From Minwuia sp. (GTDB taxonomy: Bacteria; Pseudomonadota; Alphaproteobacteria; Minwuiales; Minwuiaceae), in the NCBI GenBank assembly GCA_029213165.1, contig JARGNO010000044.1, positions 1 to 33,688 of the forward strand: a stretch of 33,688 bases of DNA, written 5' to 3'. The position numbers and the translations under genes were made by a program. Shown piece by piece: positions 26,613-33,688 of this stretch (the first letter of the stretch is position 1; each line of letters opens with the position of its first letter). The notes under the pieces are model-generated. The model searched no databases. It was not told where the DNA came from and saw only the letters and a list, made by a program, of their open reading frames with translations.

Positions 26613-27452
26613 TCAGTTCACCTGCATGTCGCGCCAGCGTCCCGGTGTCAGGCCATATGTTGCCCGGAAATGCCGCGTCATGTGGCTCTGGTCGGCAAAT
26701 CCGACCGTGACGGCGGCATCGGCGAGGGAGAGACCTTGCCGCAGCTTGACGCGCGCCTGATCAAGTCGCCGCAGCAGAATGAAACGACTGGGTGTCACCC
26801 CGAACGCGTGCCGGAAGTCGCGACTGAGGGTGAAGCGGCTCATGCCGTGCCTGCGCTCCAGATCACCGATCTTCACCGGCGCATCCGTCACCGACATCAG
26901 GTCCTCGCGCACCCGCCGGATCAGCGGATCCATTCGCTTCGCTCGCCGTGCCGGACCGGGCGATGCGCGCTGATCCGATACACGCCGGAACAGGTCCGCC
27001 ATCAGGCAGACAGCATCATTGACCGCCAGATCATCAGGCGGCGCTCCGGACCAGGCATCGAAGACCGAAAGGACGAGCGCAGACACCGCTTGCGCGTCGT
27101 GGACCGGTTCAGGACTGAACGGCAGGACAGACTGATCCAGCGCCGCCAGCACATGATCGGGCGAGAGATAGACCGCGCGAAACCCGAATCCCGCTGCAGT
27201 ACCGGGACGCCCGTCGTGCCTTTCGTCCGGATGCAGCAGGAAGACCTCGCCCGGCAGCGACAGCCGTTCAGCGCCGCGATAGGTGAAGCGCTGCACACCC
27301 TTGCCCGTGACGCCAACCACATAGCCATCATGACGGTGCGGCGTGAACTGATGTTCGGGAAAGTCCGCTGCCGCCCATTCCAGACCGGGCGCGACCACGC
27401 CCCCCGACCAGCGGTTCCCGGCACGCATGTCCATATCCGGTTCGCTGCACAT
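26613..27452 (-). CDS. AraC-family regulator with cupin sensor domain
   Basis: A 279-residue AraC regulator. An N-terminal cupin-like sensor (FTPHRHDGYVVGVTGKGVQRF) is followed by the two-HTH DNA-binding domain (GDLERRHGMSRFTLSRDFRHAFGVTPSRF and AAVTVGFADQSHMTRHFRATYGLTPGRWR). It is divergent from the LysE-family exporter, an arrangement common for substrate-inducible amino-acid exporters, and probably controls it. It is convergent with the ComD-like gene, with only nine bases between stops. I chose the ATG at 27452, preceded by GGGGAT; a GTG at 27467 is the alternative. Confidence 0.9.
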   Translation of the reverse strand: MCSEPDMDMRAGNRWSGGVVAPGLEWAAADFPEHQFTPHRHDGYVVGVTGKGVQRFTYRGAERLSLPGEVFLLHPDERHDGRPGTAAGFGFRAVYLSPDHVLAALDQSVLPFSPEPVHDAQAVSALVLSVFDAWSGAPPDDLAVNDAVCLMADLFRRVSDQRASPGPARRAKRMDPLIRRVREDLMSVTDAPVKIGDLERRHGMSRFTLSRDFRHAFGVTPSRFILLRRLDQARVKLRQGLSLADAAVTVGFADQSHMTRHFRATYGLTPGRWRDMQVN

Positions 27453-27512
27453 ACGTTCTATCCCCACGCCTCAGAGACCCGCCAGACTGCGCCCATTCTG
27501 ACGGAGGCAAGG

Positions 27513-28106
27513 ATGCACGAAAACCTGTTGCTGCTCTATCTGGCCGCAATCCCGCTGATGGGCAGCCCCGGACCGGCAACCCTGACCGTGGCCGCGACCG
27601 CTGCCGCCTTCGGCTCCCGCCCGGCCCTGCCCTATCTCTGCGGAATCATCCTCGGCACTGCCGGCGTGCTGTTGCTGGTCGCGACGGGTGTGACCGGGGC
27701 GATCATGGCCATGCCTGCGCTGGGATCCGTCATCGCCATCGTCGCGGCGTGCTACATCCTCTATCTCGCATGGCGCATCGCGACAGCGCCGCCACTTGGT
27801 CAGGATGCGCGGGCGGGCAAGCGTCCGTCGCTGACCGCAGGCTTCCTGCTGGCCATCGCCAATCCAAAGGCCTTCGCCGCCATTGGCGCGGTCTTCTCGG
27901 GGCATCAACTGGTCACGGGCGACGTGCTGACCGACAGCCTGGTCAAGATCGTGGCGCTGACACCCCTGATCGCGATCATCAACTGCGCCTGGCTGGCCTT
28001 TGGTTCGCTGATCGCATCGGCATTGCGTGACCCACGCCTGTCGCGCATGGCCAACATCTGCTTTGCGATCCTGCTCGTCATCTCCGTTGCATTTGCCCTA
28101 GTCTGA
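27513..28106 (+). CDS. LysE/RhtB-family exporter
   Basis: A 197-residue inner-membrane protein with about six helices. The LysE family motif SPGPA lies at residues 18-22. Members export amino acids or derivatives and related small metabolites. The ATG at 27513 has GGAGG upstream. It is divergent from the AraC gene and runs into the ComE-like subunit gene 36 bp downstream, so the exporter and that subunit are probably co-transcribed. Confidence 0.9.
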   Translation: MHENLLLLYLAAIPLMGSPGPATLTVAATAAAFGSRPALPYLCGIILGTAGVLLLVATGVTGAIMAMPALGSVIAIVAACYILYLAWRIATAPPLGQDARAGKRPSLTAGFLLAIANPKAFAAIGAVFSGHQLVTGDVLTDSLVKIVALTPLIAIINCAWLAFGSLIASALRDPRLSRMANICFAILLVISVAFALV

Positions 28107-28142
28107 CGGAAGATGGGGATGAGAATGACCGGGGAAGATGCC

Positions 28143-28748
28143 ATGACCGACCGCGCCAACAGCTTCGAGATCCGCCGCCGCGAGGTTGCCCAGCGGCTGC
28201 TGGACGACAACCCCGATGCGCTGGTCATCGCTGGTCTGGGTGCCACGGTCTGGGACCTGACTGCCGCCGGTGACCGTCACAGCACGTTCCCGTTGTGGGG
28301 CGCCATGGGCGGGGCAGCGGCAATGGGTCTGGGGCTCGCCCTGGCCCAGCCGCAGAAACGCGTGATCGTGGTGACCGGCGACGGGGAGCAGCTCATGGGT
28401 CTGGGCGCGCTCGCCACCGTCGCGGTTCAGCGCCCCACCAATCTCGCCATCGTCGTCTTCGACAACGAAAGTTATGGCGAGACCGGGATGCAGGCGACAC
28501 ATACAGCAGCCGGTGTCGACCTGGCCGGGGTCGCACGGGCCGCAGGCTTTCCCACGATCGTCAGCGCCAACACCAACGCGGAACTGGACGAAGCGCTGCG
28601 CACGGTCTCGTCCGGCAAGGGGCCTGTCTTCGCATGGCTGAAGGTGCGGGCGGAGGCATCTCCCTTCGCCCTGCCGCCCAAGGACGGCGCATGGCTGAAG
28701 GACCGGTTCCGCCGTCATCTGCTGGGACCCGCTGCGGTGGGGGAGTGA
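28143..28748 (+). CDS. ThDP-dependent decarboxylase PP-domain subunit (ComE-like)
   Basis: A 201-residue protein holding the PP domain of a ThDP enzyme. The ThDP/Mg motif begins GDGEQLM (79-85) and ends DNESYG with N108, the expected GDG-x(~27)-N spacing. LWGAMGGAAAMGLGLALAQP is the usual stretch before it. It matches sulfopyruvate decarboxylase beta (ComE) and the C-terminal half of phosphonopyruvate decarboxylase, and should pair with the PYR subunit at 26091-26603. I chose the ATG at 28143 with GGGGAAG upstream; ATGs at 28113, 28119 and 28125 are in frame. Confidence 0.88.
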   Translation: MTDRANSFEIRRREVAQRLLDDNPDALVIAGLGATVWDLTAAGDRHSTFPLWGAMGGAAAMGLGLALAQPQKRVIVVTGDGEQLMGLGALATVAVQRPTNLAIVVFDNESYGETGMQATHTAAGVDLAGVARAAGFPTIVSANTNAELDEALRTVSSGKGPVFAWLKVRAEASPFALPPKDGAWLKDRFRRHLLGPAAVGE

Positions 28749-28784
28749 GCCGGTGATGCGATCGGACAGTAGACCGCTTCAGCT

Positions 28785-29348
28785 TCAGCGCTGATCCAGA
28801 CCGGAATCGGGCCTCGGCGGAATCTTCGGGTGGAACACAAGCCCACCGAAGACCATGTCGATGGTCTCGCCATCCGCAGACAGAGGCAGATTCAGCGCCT
28901 CGTAAGTATAGAAATTCCTGTCGGGGTAGTAGCTCTCCCCATGCGTCCTCAGCGGCTGGCCGTTCTCGAACATCCAGTGAAAGCTGCGGTAGATGGCTTC
29001 GAGCAGGTCAGGCGCATAGATCTCGTCGTAGAACTTGCCGGTTGAATCACGCCGCATGACGTCGGTGATGCGGGTGCCGAGCAACCGGTAACGCAGCCGC
29101 AGCGGTTCGTGCGACACGTCAATCAGGAAGACATTGCCCAGGTGACGCGGGATCTCGGCGGGGTCAATATCCCGCCGGGACGGAAACTTCCGACCGTTCC
29201 TCTTGCTGTCCCAGTACTTGTGGAGTTCCAGCAGCAAGGGATCACGGCACACCATATCCGGGTCCAGATTGACCCAGAGGTCTTCTGACGGAGAGTCCTG
29301 ATCATGAACCGGTGCCGGGGAAACCATTGTCTCGAACAGACCTTCCAT
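28785..29348 (-). CDS. PAS_5-type PAS domain protein
   Basis: A 187-residue soluble protein that resembles the PAS_5 family common in alphaproteobacteria. The family-like start LLLELHKYWDSKRNGRKFPSRRDIDPAEIPRHL (here split: LHKYWDSKRNGRKFPS, then RRDIDPAEIPRHL) precedes the PAS-like core FLIDVSHEPLRLRYRLLGTRI and DSTGKFYDEIY. There is no output domain, so it probably acts through a partner or as a small sensor. I chose the ATG at 29348, which lies about 28 nt after the likely transcript start; a TTG at 29366 and an ATG at 29327 are possible. Ligand and role are unknown. Confidence 0.8.
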   Translation of the reverse strand: MEGLFETMVSPAPVHDQDSPSEDLWVNLDPDMVCRDPLLLELHKYWDSKRNGRKFPSRRDIDPAEIPRHLGNVFLIDVSHEPLRLRYRLLGTRITDVMRRDSTGKFYDEIYAPDLLEAIYRSFHWMFENGQPLRTHGESYYPDRNFYTYEALNLPLSADGETIDMVFGGLVFHPKIPPRPDSGLDQR

Positions 29349-29382
29349 GCGCAACTGGGTCGGCAAGTGTGCCTGCGAATTG

Positions 29383-29411
29383 ATAATATCGTATTAACCT
29401 GACCCTACCAA
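29383..29411 (-). promoter_or_regulatory. sigma-70-type promoter of the PAS_5 gene
   Basis: On the minus strand, TTGGTA (29411-29406) and TATTAT (29388-29383) are separated by exactly 17 bases, matching at four and five of six positions. The -10 box overlaps a small palindrome TAATA-TCG-TATTA (29384-29396), the most AT-rich spot in the region. Confidence 0.6.
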
Positions 29412-29463
29412 TGCCGTTGACCTTGCATTCCCCGACCGGATTGGCTGACGCGGGAAGACCGGA

Positions 29464-29508
29464 GGGTCACCGTTCCCGGTATCCCTCGCCTTCAGTACTC
29501 CGTGACCC
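29464..29508 (-). terminator. possible stem downstream of cytochrome c
   Basis: A 7-bp inverted repeat GGGTCAC (29464-29470) / GTGACCC (29502-29508) with a 31-nt loop starts nine bases after the cytochrome c stop. There is no T-tract and the long loop makes it weak. Confidence 0.25.
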
Positions 29509-29517
29509 CTGACAGGA

Positions 29518-29889
29518 CTACATCGTCTCCGCCTTCAGGAAAGCGATGATATTGTCCAGATCAGCCTGCTTCTTCAGACCGGGGAAAGCCATCTTGTTCT
29601 TCGGGATGTAACCGCGCGGATCGGTCAGGTAGGCGGCGATCGTTTCATCGTTCCAGACAATGCCGGAATCCTTGATGGCGTTGGAGAAGCGAAATCCATC
29701 CAGCGTACCGGCCGTGCGCCCGAAGATACCGTGCAGGGACGGACCGACCTTTTTCTTGCCCTCCTCAAGCGAATGGCAGATCGCGCACTTCTTGAAAACC
29801 TTCTTGCCGGCTTCGGCATCACCCGACGCCTGTGCAGCACCTGTACCCAGCGCAAGCGCCATGGCGGCGGCAACAACAAAGTTCTTCAT
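29518..29889 (-). CDS. secreted class I cytochrome c
   Basis: A 123-residue periplasmic c-type cytochrome. A signal peptide is predicted to be cut after AAQA (residue 21). Haem attaches at CAICH (C35, C38, H39), and M100 in KNKMAFPG is the likely sixth ligand. GPSLHGIFGR and the final helix LDNIIAFLKAE match cytochrome c2/c550 proteins. It probably shuttles electrons between periplasmic donors and an oxidase or photosystem-type acceptor; no oxidase gene is near. I chose the ATG at 29889 with GAGG upstream. The longer frame to 30261 would destroy the signal peptide. Confidence 0.95.
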   Translation of the reverse strand: MKNFVVAAAMALALGTGAAQASGDAEAGKKVFKKCAICHSLEEGKKKVGPSLHGIFGRTAGTLDGFRFSNAIKDSGIVWNDETIAAYLTDPRGYIPKNKMAFPGLKKQADLDNIIAFLKAETM

Positions 29890-30059
29890 GACAACCTCTT
29901 CGGATTTGTTTCTGGACCCTGATCCCCAGATAATCGGCCCGGTGACGATTTCCCAATGGCCAAACGACGCACCGCGGATACCGCAGGCACCCACCCGCAG
30001 GGGCCGGGATCCTGACGCAGGGGCACCCTGGAGTACCCGGCAAAAAACCGACAAAGACA

Positions 30060-30089
30060 TTGACGGTTGTTCCGGCAGACGCCCACTAT
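30060..30089 (+). promoter_or_regulatory. candidate promoter of the ABC binding-protein gene
   Basis: TTGACG (30060-30065) is five of six to the -35 consensus, with CACTAT (30084-30089) after 18 bases as a weaker -10. It lies about 60 bp upstream of the ATG. The remaining part of the 262-bp gap to the cytochrome gene shows no further assignable element. Confidence 0.4.
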
Positions 30090-30151
30090 GCCCGCGAAAT
30101 GGCGTGCCAAACGCCTGAAACATGTCTGGGAACCATAGCGGGAGACAATTC

Positions 30152-31738
30152 ATGAATATCCGCAATACCTTGCTGGCCGGGGCGGCAGTCCTTGCGCTCG
30201 CAGCCGGGTCGGCGCAGGCCAAGGAACTGACGTTCGCCTTCCAGGGTGACGCCAATTCCATGGACCCCTACAACCTGAATGAGACCTTCACGCTCGGCTT
30301 CATGGCGAACATCTACGAAGGCCTGATCCGGCGCGGTCCGAACCTGGAGATCGAACCGGCACTGGCGGAGAGCTGGGAAATCGTTGAACCGACCCGCTGG
30401 CGCTTTCACCTGCGCAAGGGCGTGAAATTCCATGGCGGCGAAGACTTCACGGCTGACGACGTGCTGTTCTCTGCTGATCGCGTCCGTGGCGACGGCTCCG
30501 ACCTGAAGACCCGGCTTGCCGGTGTCACCGAGATCATCAAGGTCGATGACCACACGGTTGATTTCGTGACCGAGGCCGCGAACCCGATCCTGCACTTCGA
30601 ATGGGCCACTTGGGGCATCATGTCGAAGACCTGGGCGGAAAAGAACGGTGCGGTTTCCGCACAATCCGCGACCGGCGATCAGGAAAACTTCGCTACCCGC
30701 AACGCCAATGGCACCGGCCCGTTCAAGCTGATGAGCCGGGAAGCCGACGTGCAGACCGTTGCCGTCGCCAACCCGAACTGGTGGGACAACGCCAACAAGG
30801 AACACAATCTGACCAAGGTCACGCTGAAGCCGATCGGTTCCGACGCGACCCGCGTGGCGGCGCTGCTGTCCGGTCAGGTGGACATGGCCTACCCGATTCC
30901 GGTGCAGGACATGAACCGCGTCGACAGCAATTCCGGCACCAGCATGCTGGTCGGCCCGGAACTGCGGACCATCTTCCTTGGCATGGACCAGCATCGCGAC
31001 GAACTGCTGTACTCCAACATCAAGGGCAAGAACCCGTTCAAGGACATCAAGGTCCGTGAGGCCATGTATCGCGCCATCGACGTGGAAGCGATCAAGAAGA
31101 AGGTGATGCGTGGCCTGTCAGAGCCGAGCGCCCTGATGGTCGCCCCCGGCATCAATGGCTCCGACCCCGCCTTCAAGCGGCTGGAACTGGACGTTGACCT
31201 GGCCAAGAAGCTGCTGGCTGATGCCGGATATCCGGACGGTTTCGAGGTCGGGATGGATTGCCCGAACGATCGCTACGTGAATGACGAAGCGATCTGCCAG
31301 GCCGTCGTTTCGATGCTGGCCAAGATCGGTGTGAAGGTGAACCTGCTGGCACAGCCGAAGGCGCTGTACTTCAAGAAGGTGCTGGCACCGAGCCTGGATA
31401 CCTCCTTCTACCTGCTGGGCTGGACCCCTGGCTCCTTCGACAGCTGGAACCCGCTCTTCAACCTGCATGGCTGCTACGATGCCGATTCCGGCAATGGCAA
31501 GTTCAACCTGGGTCGCTACTGCAACCCGGAAGTGGACGCCCTGACGGCCAAGGTGCTGTCGGAAACCGATGCTGTGAAGCGCAATGCGATGATCCGCGAC
31601 GCATGGGTGCATACCACCCGCGACATCGCCTACATCCCGCTGCATCAGCAGGCCCTGGCCTGGGGCGCACGGGACGGTGTGAACGTGAAGCAGCGTGCGG
31701 ACAACCAGTTCGCATGGCGTCACGTGACTGTGGACTGA
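30152..31738 (+). CDS. peptide/opine-type ABC transporter substrate-binding protein
   Basis: A 528-residue periplasmic binding protein of the SBP_bac_5 (DppA/OppA) family. A signal peptide ends GSAQA at residue 23. The family features are seen in order: DANSMDPYNLNETF, ANIYEGLIRR, the FHLRKGVKFHGGEDFTADDV signature, and KVREAMYRAIDVEAIKKKVMRG. It captures oligopeptides or other solutes for the downstream permeases. I chose the ATG at 30152 with GGGAGA upstream. The ligand cannot be inferred; members also bind nickel-chelates, glutathione and sugars. Confidence 0.95.
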   Translation: MNIRNTLLAGAAVLALAAGSAQAKELTFAFQGDANSMDPYNLNETFTLGFMANIYEGLIRRGPNLEIEPALAESWEIVEPTRWRFHLRKGVKFHGGEDFTADDVLFSADRVRGDGSDLKTRLAGVTEIIKVDDHTVDFVTEAANPILHFEWATWGIMSKTWAEKNGAVSAQSATGDQENFATRNANGTGPFKLMSREADVQTVAVANPNWWDNANKEHNLTKVTLKPIGSDATRVAALLSGQVDMAYPIPVQDMNRVDSNSGTSMLVGPELRTIFLGMDQHRDELLYSNIKGKNPFKDIKVREAMYRAIDVEAIKKKVMRGLSEPSALMVAPGINGSDPAFKRLELDVDLAKKLLADAGYPDGFEVGMDCPNDRYVNDEAICQAVVSMLAKIGVKVNLLAQPKALYFKKVLAPSLDTSFYLLGWTPGSFDSWNPLFNLHGCYDADSGNGKFNLGRYCNPEVDALTAKVLSETDAVKRNAMIRDAWVHTTRDIAYIPLHQQALAWGARDGVNVKQRADNQFAWRHVTVD

Positions 31739-31756
31739 CCGATCCGGAACCGGATG

Positions 31757-31791
31757 GGCTCCGCCGCGATGCAAGTCATGGCGGCGGAGCC
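31757..31791 (+). terminator. stem-loop between binding-protein and permease genes
   Basis: A perfect 11-bp GC-rich stem (GGCTCCGCCGC at 31757-31767, GCGGCGGAGCC at 31781-31791) encloses a 13-nt loop that itself can pair ATG/CAT. No T-run follows, so it probably acts as a partial terminator or mRNA-stabilising stem. Such stems are common after binding-protein genes and raise their expression over the permeases. Confidence 0.6.
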
Positions 31792-31898
31792 TGCGTTCCG
31801 TTTCGGACGACGGCCTGCCCGGCACACATGTGTCCTGAAGCAGGCAAGGGCTGGCACTTGACCCGGCCCCCTTTTCTCTCGGTTTTCGGGGAAGCTGA

Positions 31899-32882
31899 AT
31901 GATCGCCTTCGTCATTCGCCGCCTCTTCCAGGCTCTGCTGGTGATGCTCGTGGTGGCGCTGATCGGGTTCACCATGTTCCGCTATGTCGGTGACCCGGTG
32001 GCACAGATGGTCGGCCAGGATACCTCGCTGGAGGACCGCGCCAAGCTGCGCCAGGACCTCGGCCTGAATGATCCGGTCCCGCTGCAGTTCGCCCGTTTCA
32101 TCGGCAATACGGTGCAGGGCAAGTTCGGCATCTCCTATCGCATCGGCCGACCTGTCGATGAACTGCTTGCCGACCGGTTGCCTGCCACGCTTGAGCTCTC
32201 CCTGCTTGCCGCCCTGTTCGCCATAGTCGTGGGCGTGCCGCTGGGGGTCTACACAGGACTGTATCCACGACGATGGCTGTCGCATGTGTTCCTGACGGTC
32301 TCCCTGATCGGCATATCACTGCCAACCTTCGTCATCGGTATCCTGCTGATCCTGCTGTTCGGCGTGACGCTCGGCTGGCTGCCCACATTCGGACGCGGTG
32401 ACACCGTCGACATCGGACTTTGGGACACCGGTTTCCTGACTGTCAGCGGCTGGCAGAGCATCATCATGCCCGCCTTCACGCTCGGCATGTTCCAGCTGGC
32501 GCTGATCATGCGCCTCGTGCGCTCCGAAATGCTGGAAGTGCTGCGCACGGACTTCGTCAAGTTCGCCCGGGCGCGCGGCCTGTCGAATCGCGCCGTTCAT
32601 TTCGGCCATGCCCTGAAGAACACGCTGGTCCCGGTCATCACCATCACCGGCCTTCAGGTCGGTTCCCTGATCGCCTTTGCCATCATCACGGAGACGGTGT
32701 TCCAGTGGCCCGGCATGGGGCTGCTGTTCCTGCAGGCGATCCAGTTCGTCGATATTCCGGTCATGTCCACCTACCTGATCCTGGTGGCCTTCATCTTCGT
32801 GGTGATCAACCTGATCGTGGATCTGCTCTATTACGTCGTCGATCCCAGGCTCCGGGTCGAACGCAGCGGCGGAGGGCACTGA
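31899..32882 (+). CDS. ABC transporter permease, DppB type
   Basis: A 327-residue inner-membrane permease with about six helices. An N-terminal helix (FVIRRLFQALLVMLVVALIG) is followed by the large periplasmic loop with GLNDPVPLQFARFIGN. The cytoplasmic EAA-type loop for the ATPase is EVLRTDFVKFARARGLS ... HALKNTLVPV. It forms the membrane channel with the DppC-type permease that starts one base after its stop. The ATG at 31899 follows GGGGAAG. It lies 160 bp after the binding-protein gene. Confidence 0.94.
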   Translation: MIAFVIRRLFQALLVMLVVALIGFTMFRYVGDPVAQMVGQDTSLEDRAKLRQDLGLNDPVPLQFARFIGNTVQGKFGISYRIGRPVDELLADRLPATLELSLLAALFAIVVGVPLGVYTGLYPRRWLSHVFLTVSLIGISLPTFVIGILLILLFGVTLGWLPTFGRGDTVDIGLWDTGFLTVSGWQSIIMPAFTLGMFQLALIMRLVRSEMLEVLRTDFVKFARARGLSNRAVHFGHALKNTLVPVITITGLQVGSLIAFAIITETVFQWPGMGLLFLQAIQFVDIPVMSTYLILVAFIFVVINLIVDLLYYVVDPRLRVERSGGGH

Positions 32883-32883
32883 G

Positions 32884-33688
32884 ATGGGTCCCGTCGCACG
32901 CATCCAGGACAACTTCGCGCGCTTCCTCGACAGCGACATCTGGTACAGCTTCCGCACCAGCCCCGTGACCGTGGTGGCGACCGTGCTGGCCGTGGTCATG
33001 ATCCTGGCCGCGATCATCGCCCCGCTGATCACGCCGCAGGATCCGTTTGATCCCGCATCCCTGGACCTGCTGGATGCCTTCACCGCACCGGTCTGGACGG
33101 AAGACGGCCTGTGGCGCTTTCCGCTTGGTACGGATGATCAGGGCCGTGACCTCTATTCGGCGATCCTCTACGGCTCCCGCATTTCCATCGGGGTCGGTTT
33201 CGCCTCTGTCATCCTGTCGATCATCATCGGTGTCACGCTGGGTCTGATCGCCGGCTATGTCGGGGGCACCACCGATGCCGTGATCATGCGGATCGCCGAC
33301 GTTCAGATCAGCTTCCCCGCCCTGCTGGTGGCACTGCTGCTGAACGGCGTGCTGCGTTCCGTCCTGCCGGGCAGCAGTCATGAGACGCTGGCCCTGGTGG
33401 TCATCATCTTCTCCATCGGCATGTCTATCTGGCCCCAGTTCGCGCGCACGGTGCGCGGCTCGACGATGGTGGAGAAGAGCAAGGAATACGTGCAGGCCGC
33501 CCGCGTGATCGGCCTGTCCAGCCGGGCGATCATGTTCCGCCATGTGCTGCCCAATGTCATGGGACCGGTACTGGTCATCGGCACCATCAACCTGGCGATT
33601 GCCGTGCTGCTGGAGGCCACCCTGTCGTTCCTCGGTGTCGGGGTGCCGCCGACCGAGCCATCGCTCGGCCCCCTGATCCGGATCGGGC
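32884..33688 (+). CDS. ABC transporter permease, DppC type (3' part missing)
   Basis: The gene is cut by the right edge; 268 codons are visible. An N-terminal extension and first helix are followed by FPLGTDDQGRDLYSAILYGSRIS, the typical DppC/OppC start of the permease domain. The EAA loop (about 195-225: EYVQAARVIGLSSRAIMFRHVLPN) and GVPPTEPSLGPLI near the edge follow. It pairs with the DppB-type permease; ATP-binding subunits are expected beyond the window. The ATG at 32884 is one base after the previous stop. Confidence 0.94.
   Translation, partial: MGPVARIQDNFARFLDSDIWYSFRTSPVTVVATVLAVVMILAAIIAPLITPQDPFDPASLDLLDAFTAPVWTEDGLWRFPLGTDDQGRDLYSAILYGSRISIGVGFASVILSIIIGVTLGLIAGYVGGTTDAVIMRIADVQISFPALLVALLLNGVLRSVLPGSSHETLALVVIIFSIGMSIWPQFARTVRGSTMVEKSKEYVQAARVIGLSSRAIMFRHVLPNVMGPVLVIGTINLAIAVLLEATLSFLGVGVPPTEPSLGPLIRIG

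Noticed and set aside
29890-30261. N-terminal extension of the cytochrome c frame
   Set aside because: The extension would bury the signal peptide; the ATG at 29889 has a Shine-Dalgarno and a normal Sec signal.
31853-31870. TGGCACTTG resembling a sigma-54 promoter before the DppB-type gene
   Set aside because: The -12 TTGC element is not at the required spacing after TGGCAC.

Overview
The window looks like chromosomal DNA from a GC-rich alphaproteobacterium, most likely Rhodospirillales-like. That placement is inference from gene content and order (hom-glpX-recJ, class I PHA synthase, S6-S18-L9, a GHASS-type OmpA lipoprotein); no rRNA or marker alignment was possible. It is densely coded, with 33 protein genes supported, two of them cut by the window edges. 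I saw no tRNA, rRNA, CRISPR array, insertion sequence or attachment site, and no gene-free stretch longer than 300 bases.

Positions 1-7065 (minus strand) hold eight co-directional, closely spaced genes. In transcription order they are a UDP-glucuronate-epimerase-like SDR, three consecutive PaaI-type hotdog thioesterases, oligoendopeptidase F, an enoyl-CoA hydratase, an acyl-CoA dehydrogenase and a MoxR/CoxD-like AAA+ ATPase that runs off the left edge. They suggest acyl-CoA turnover. An orphan NtrC-type sigma-54 response regulator is divergent (7248-8678), followed by a convergent cyclopropane-fatty-acid synthase.

Positions 10099-15650 (minus) carry an AraC regulator, a PhzF-family enzyme, the ribosomal operon rpsF-rpsR-rplI and the PHA synthase phaC. 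Strong stem-loops end both the ribosomal operon and phaC. Positions 15917-23035 (plus) carry an OmpA-like lipoprotein, an AlaC-like aminotransferase, homoserine dehydrogenase, class II fructose-1,6-bisphosphatase and RecJ, a mostly core-metabolic block.

Positions 23054-28748 look most accessory: a TauE/SafE permease, a crotonase-fold protein with altered catalytic positions, an MFS transporter, and a split ThDP-dependent decarboxylase of the ComD/ComE (sulfopyruvate/phosphonopyruvate decarboxylase-like) type. Its PYR-domain and PP-domain subunits are separated by an AraC regulator and a LysE exporter. A clean dyad sits between the MFS gene and the PYR-subunit gene. This is the best candidate here for an under-described system, possibly 2-keto-acid or sulfonate catabolism, but the substrate is unknown.

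Positions 28785-33688 hold a PAS_5 protein, a secreted class I cytochrome c, and a peptide/opine-type ABC importer (binding protein, two permeases, the second cut by the right edge). A stem-loop lies between the binding-protein gene and the permeases. Many long open frames opposite these genes are GC-driven shadows and were left out.
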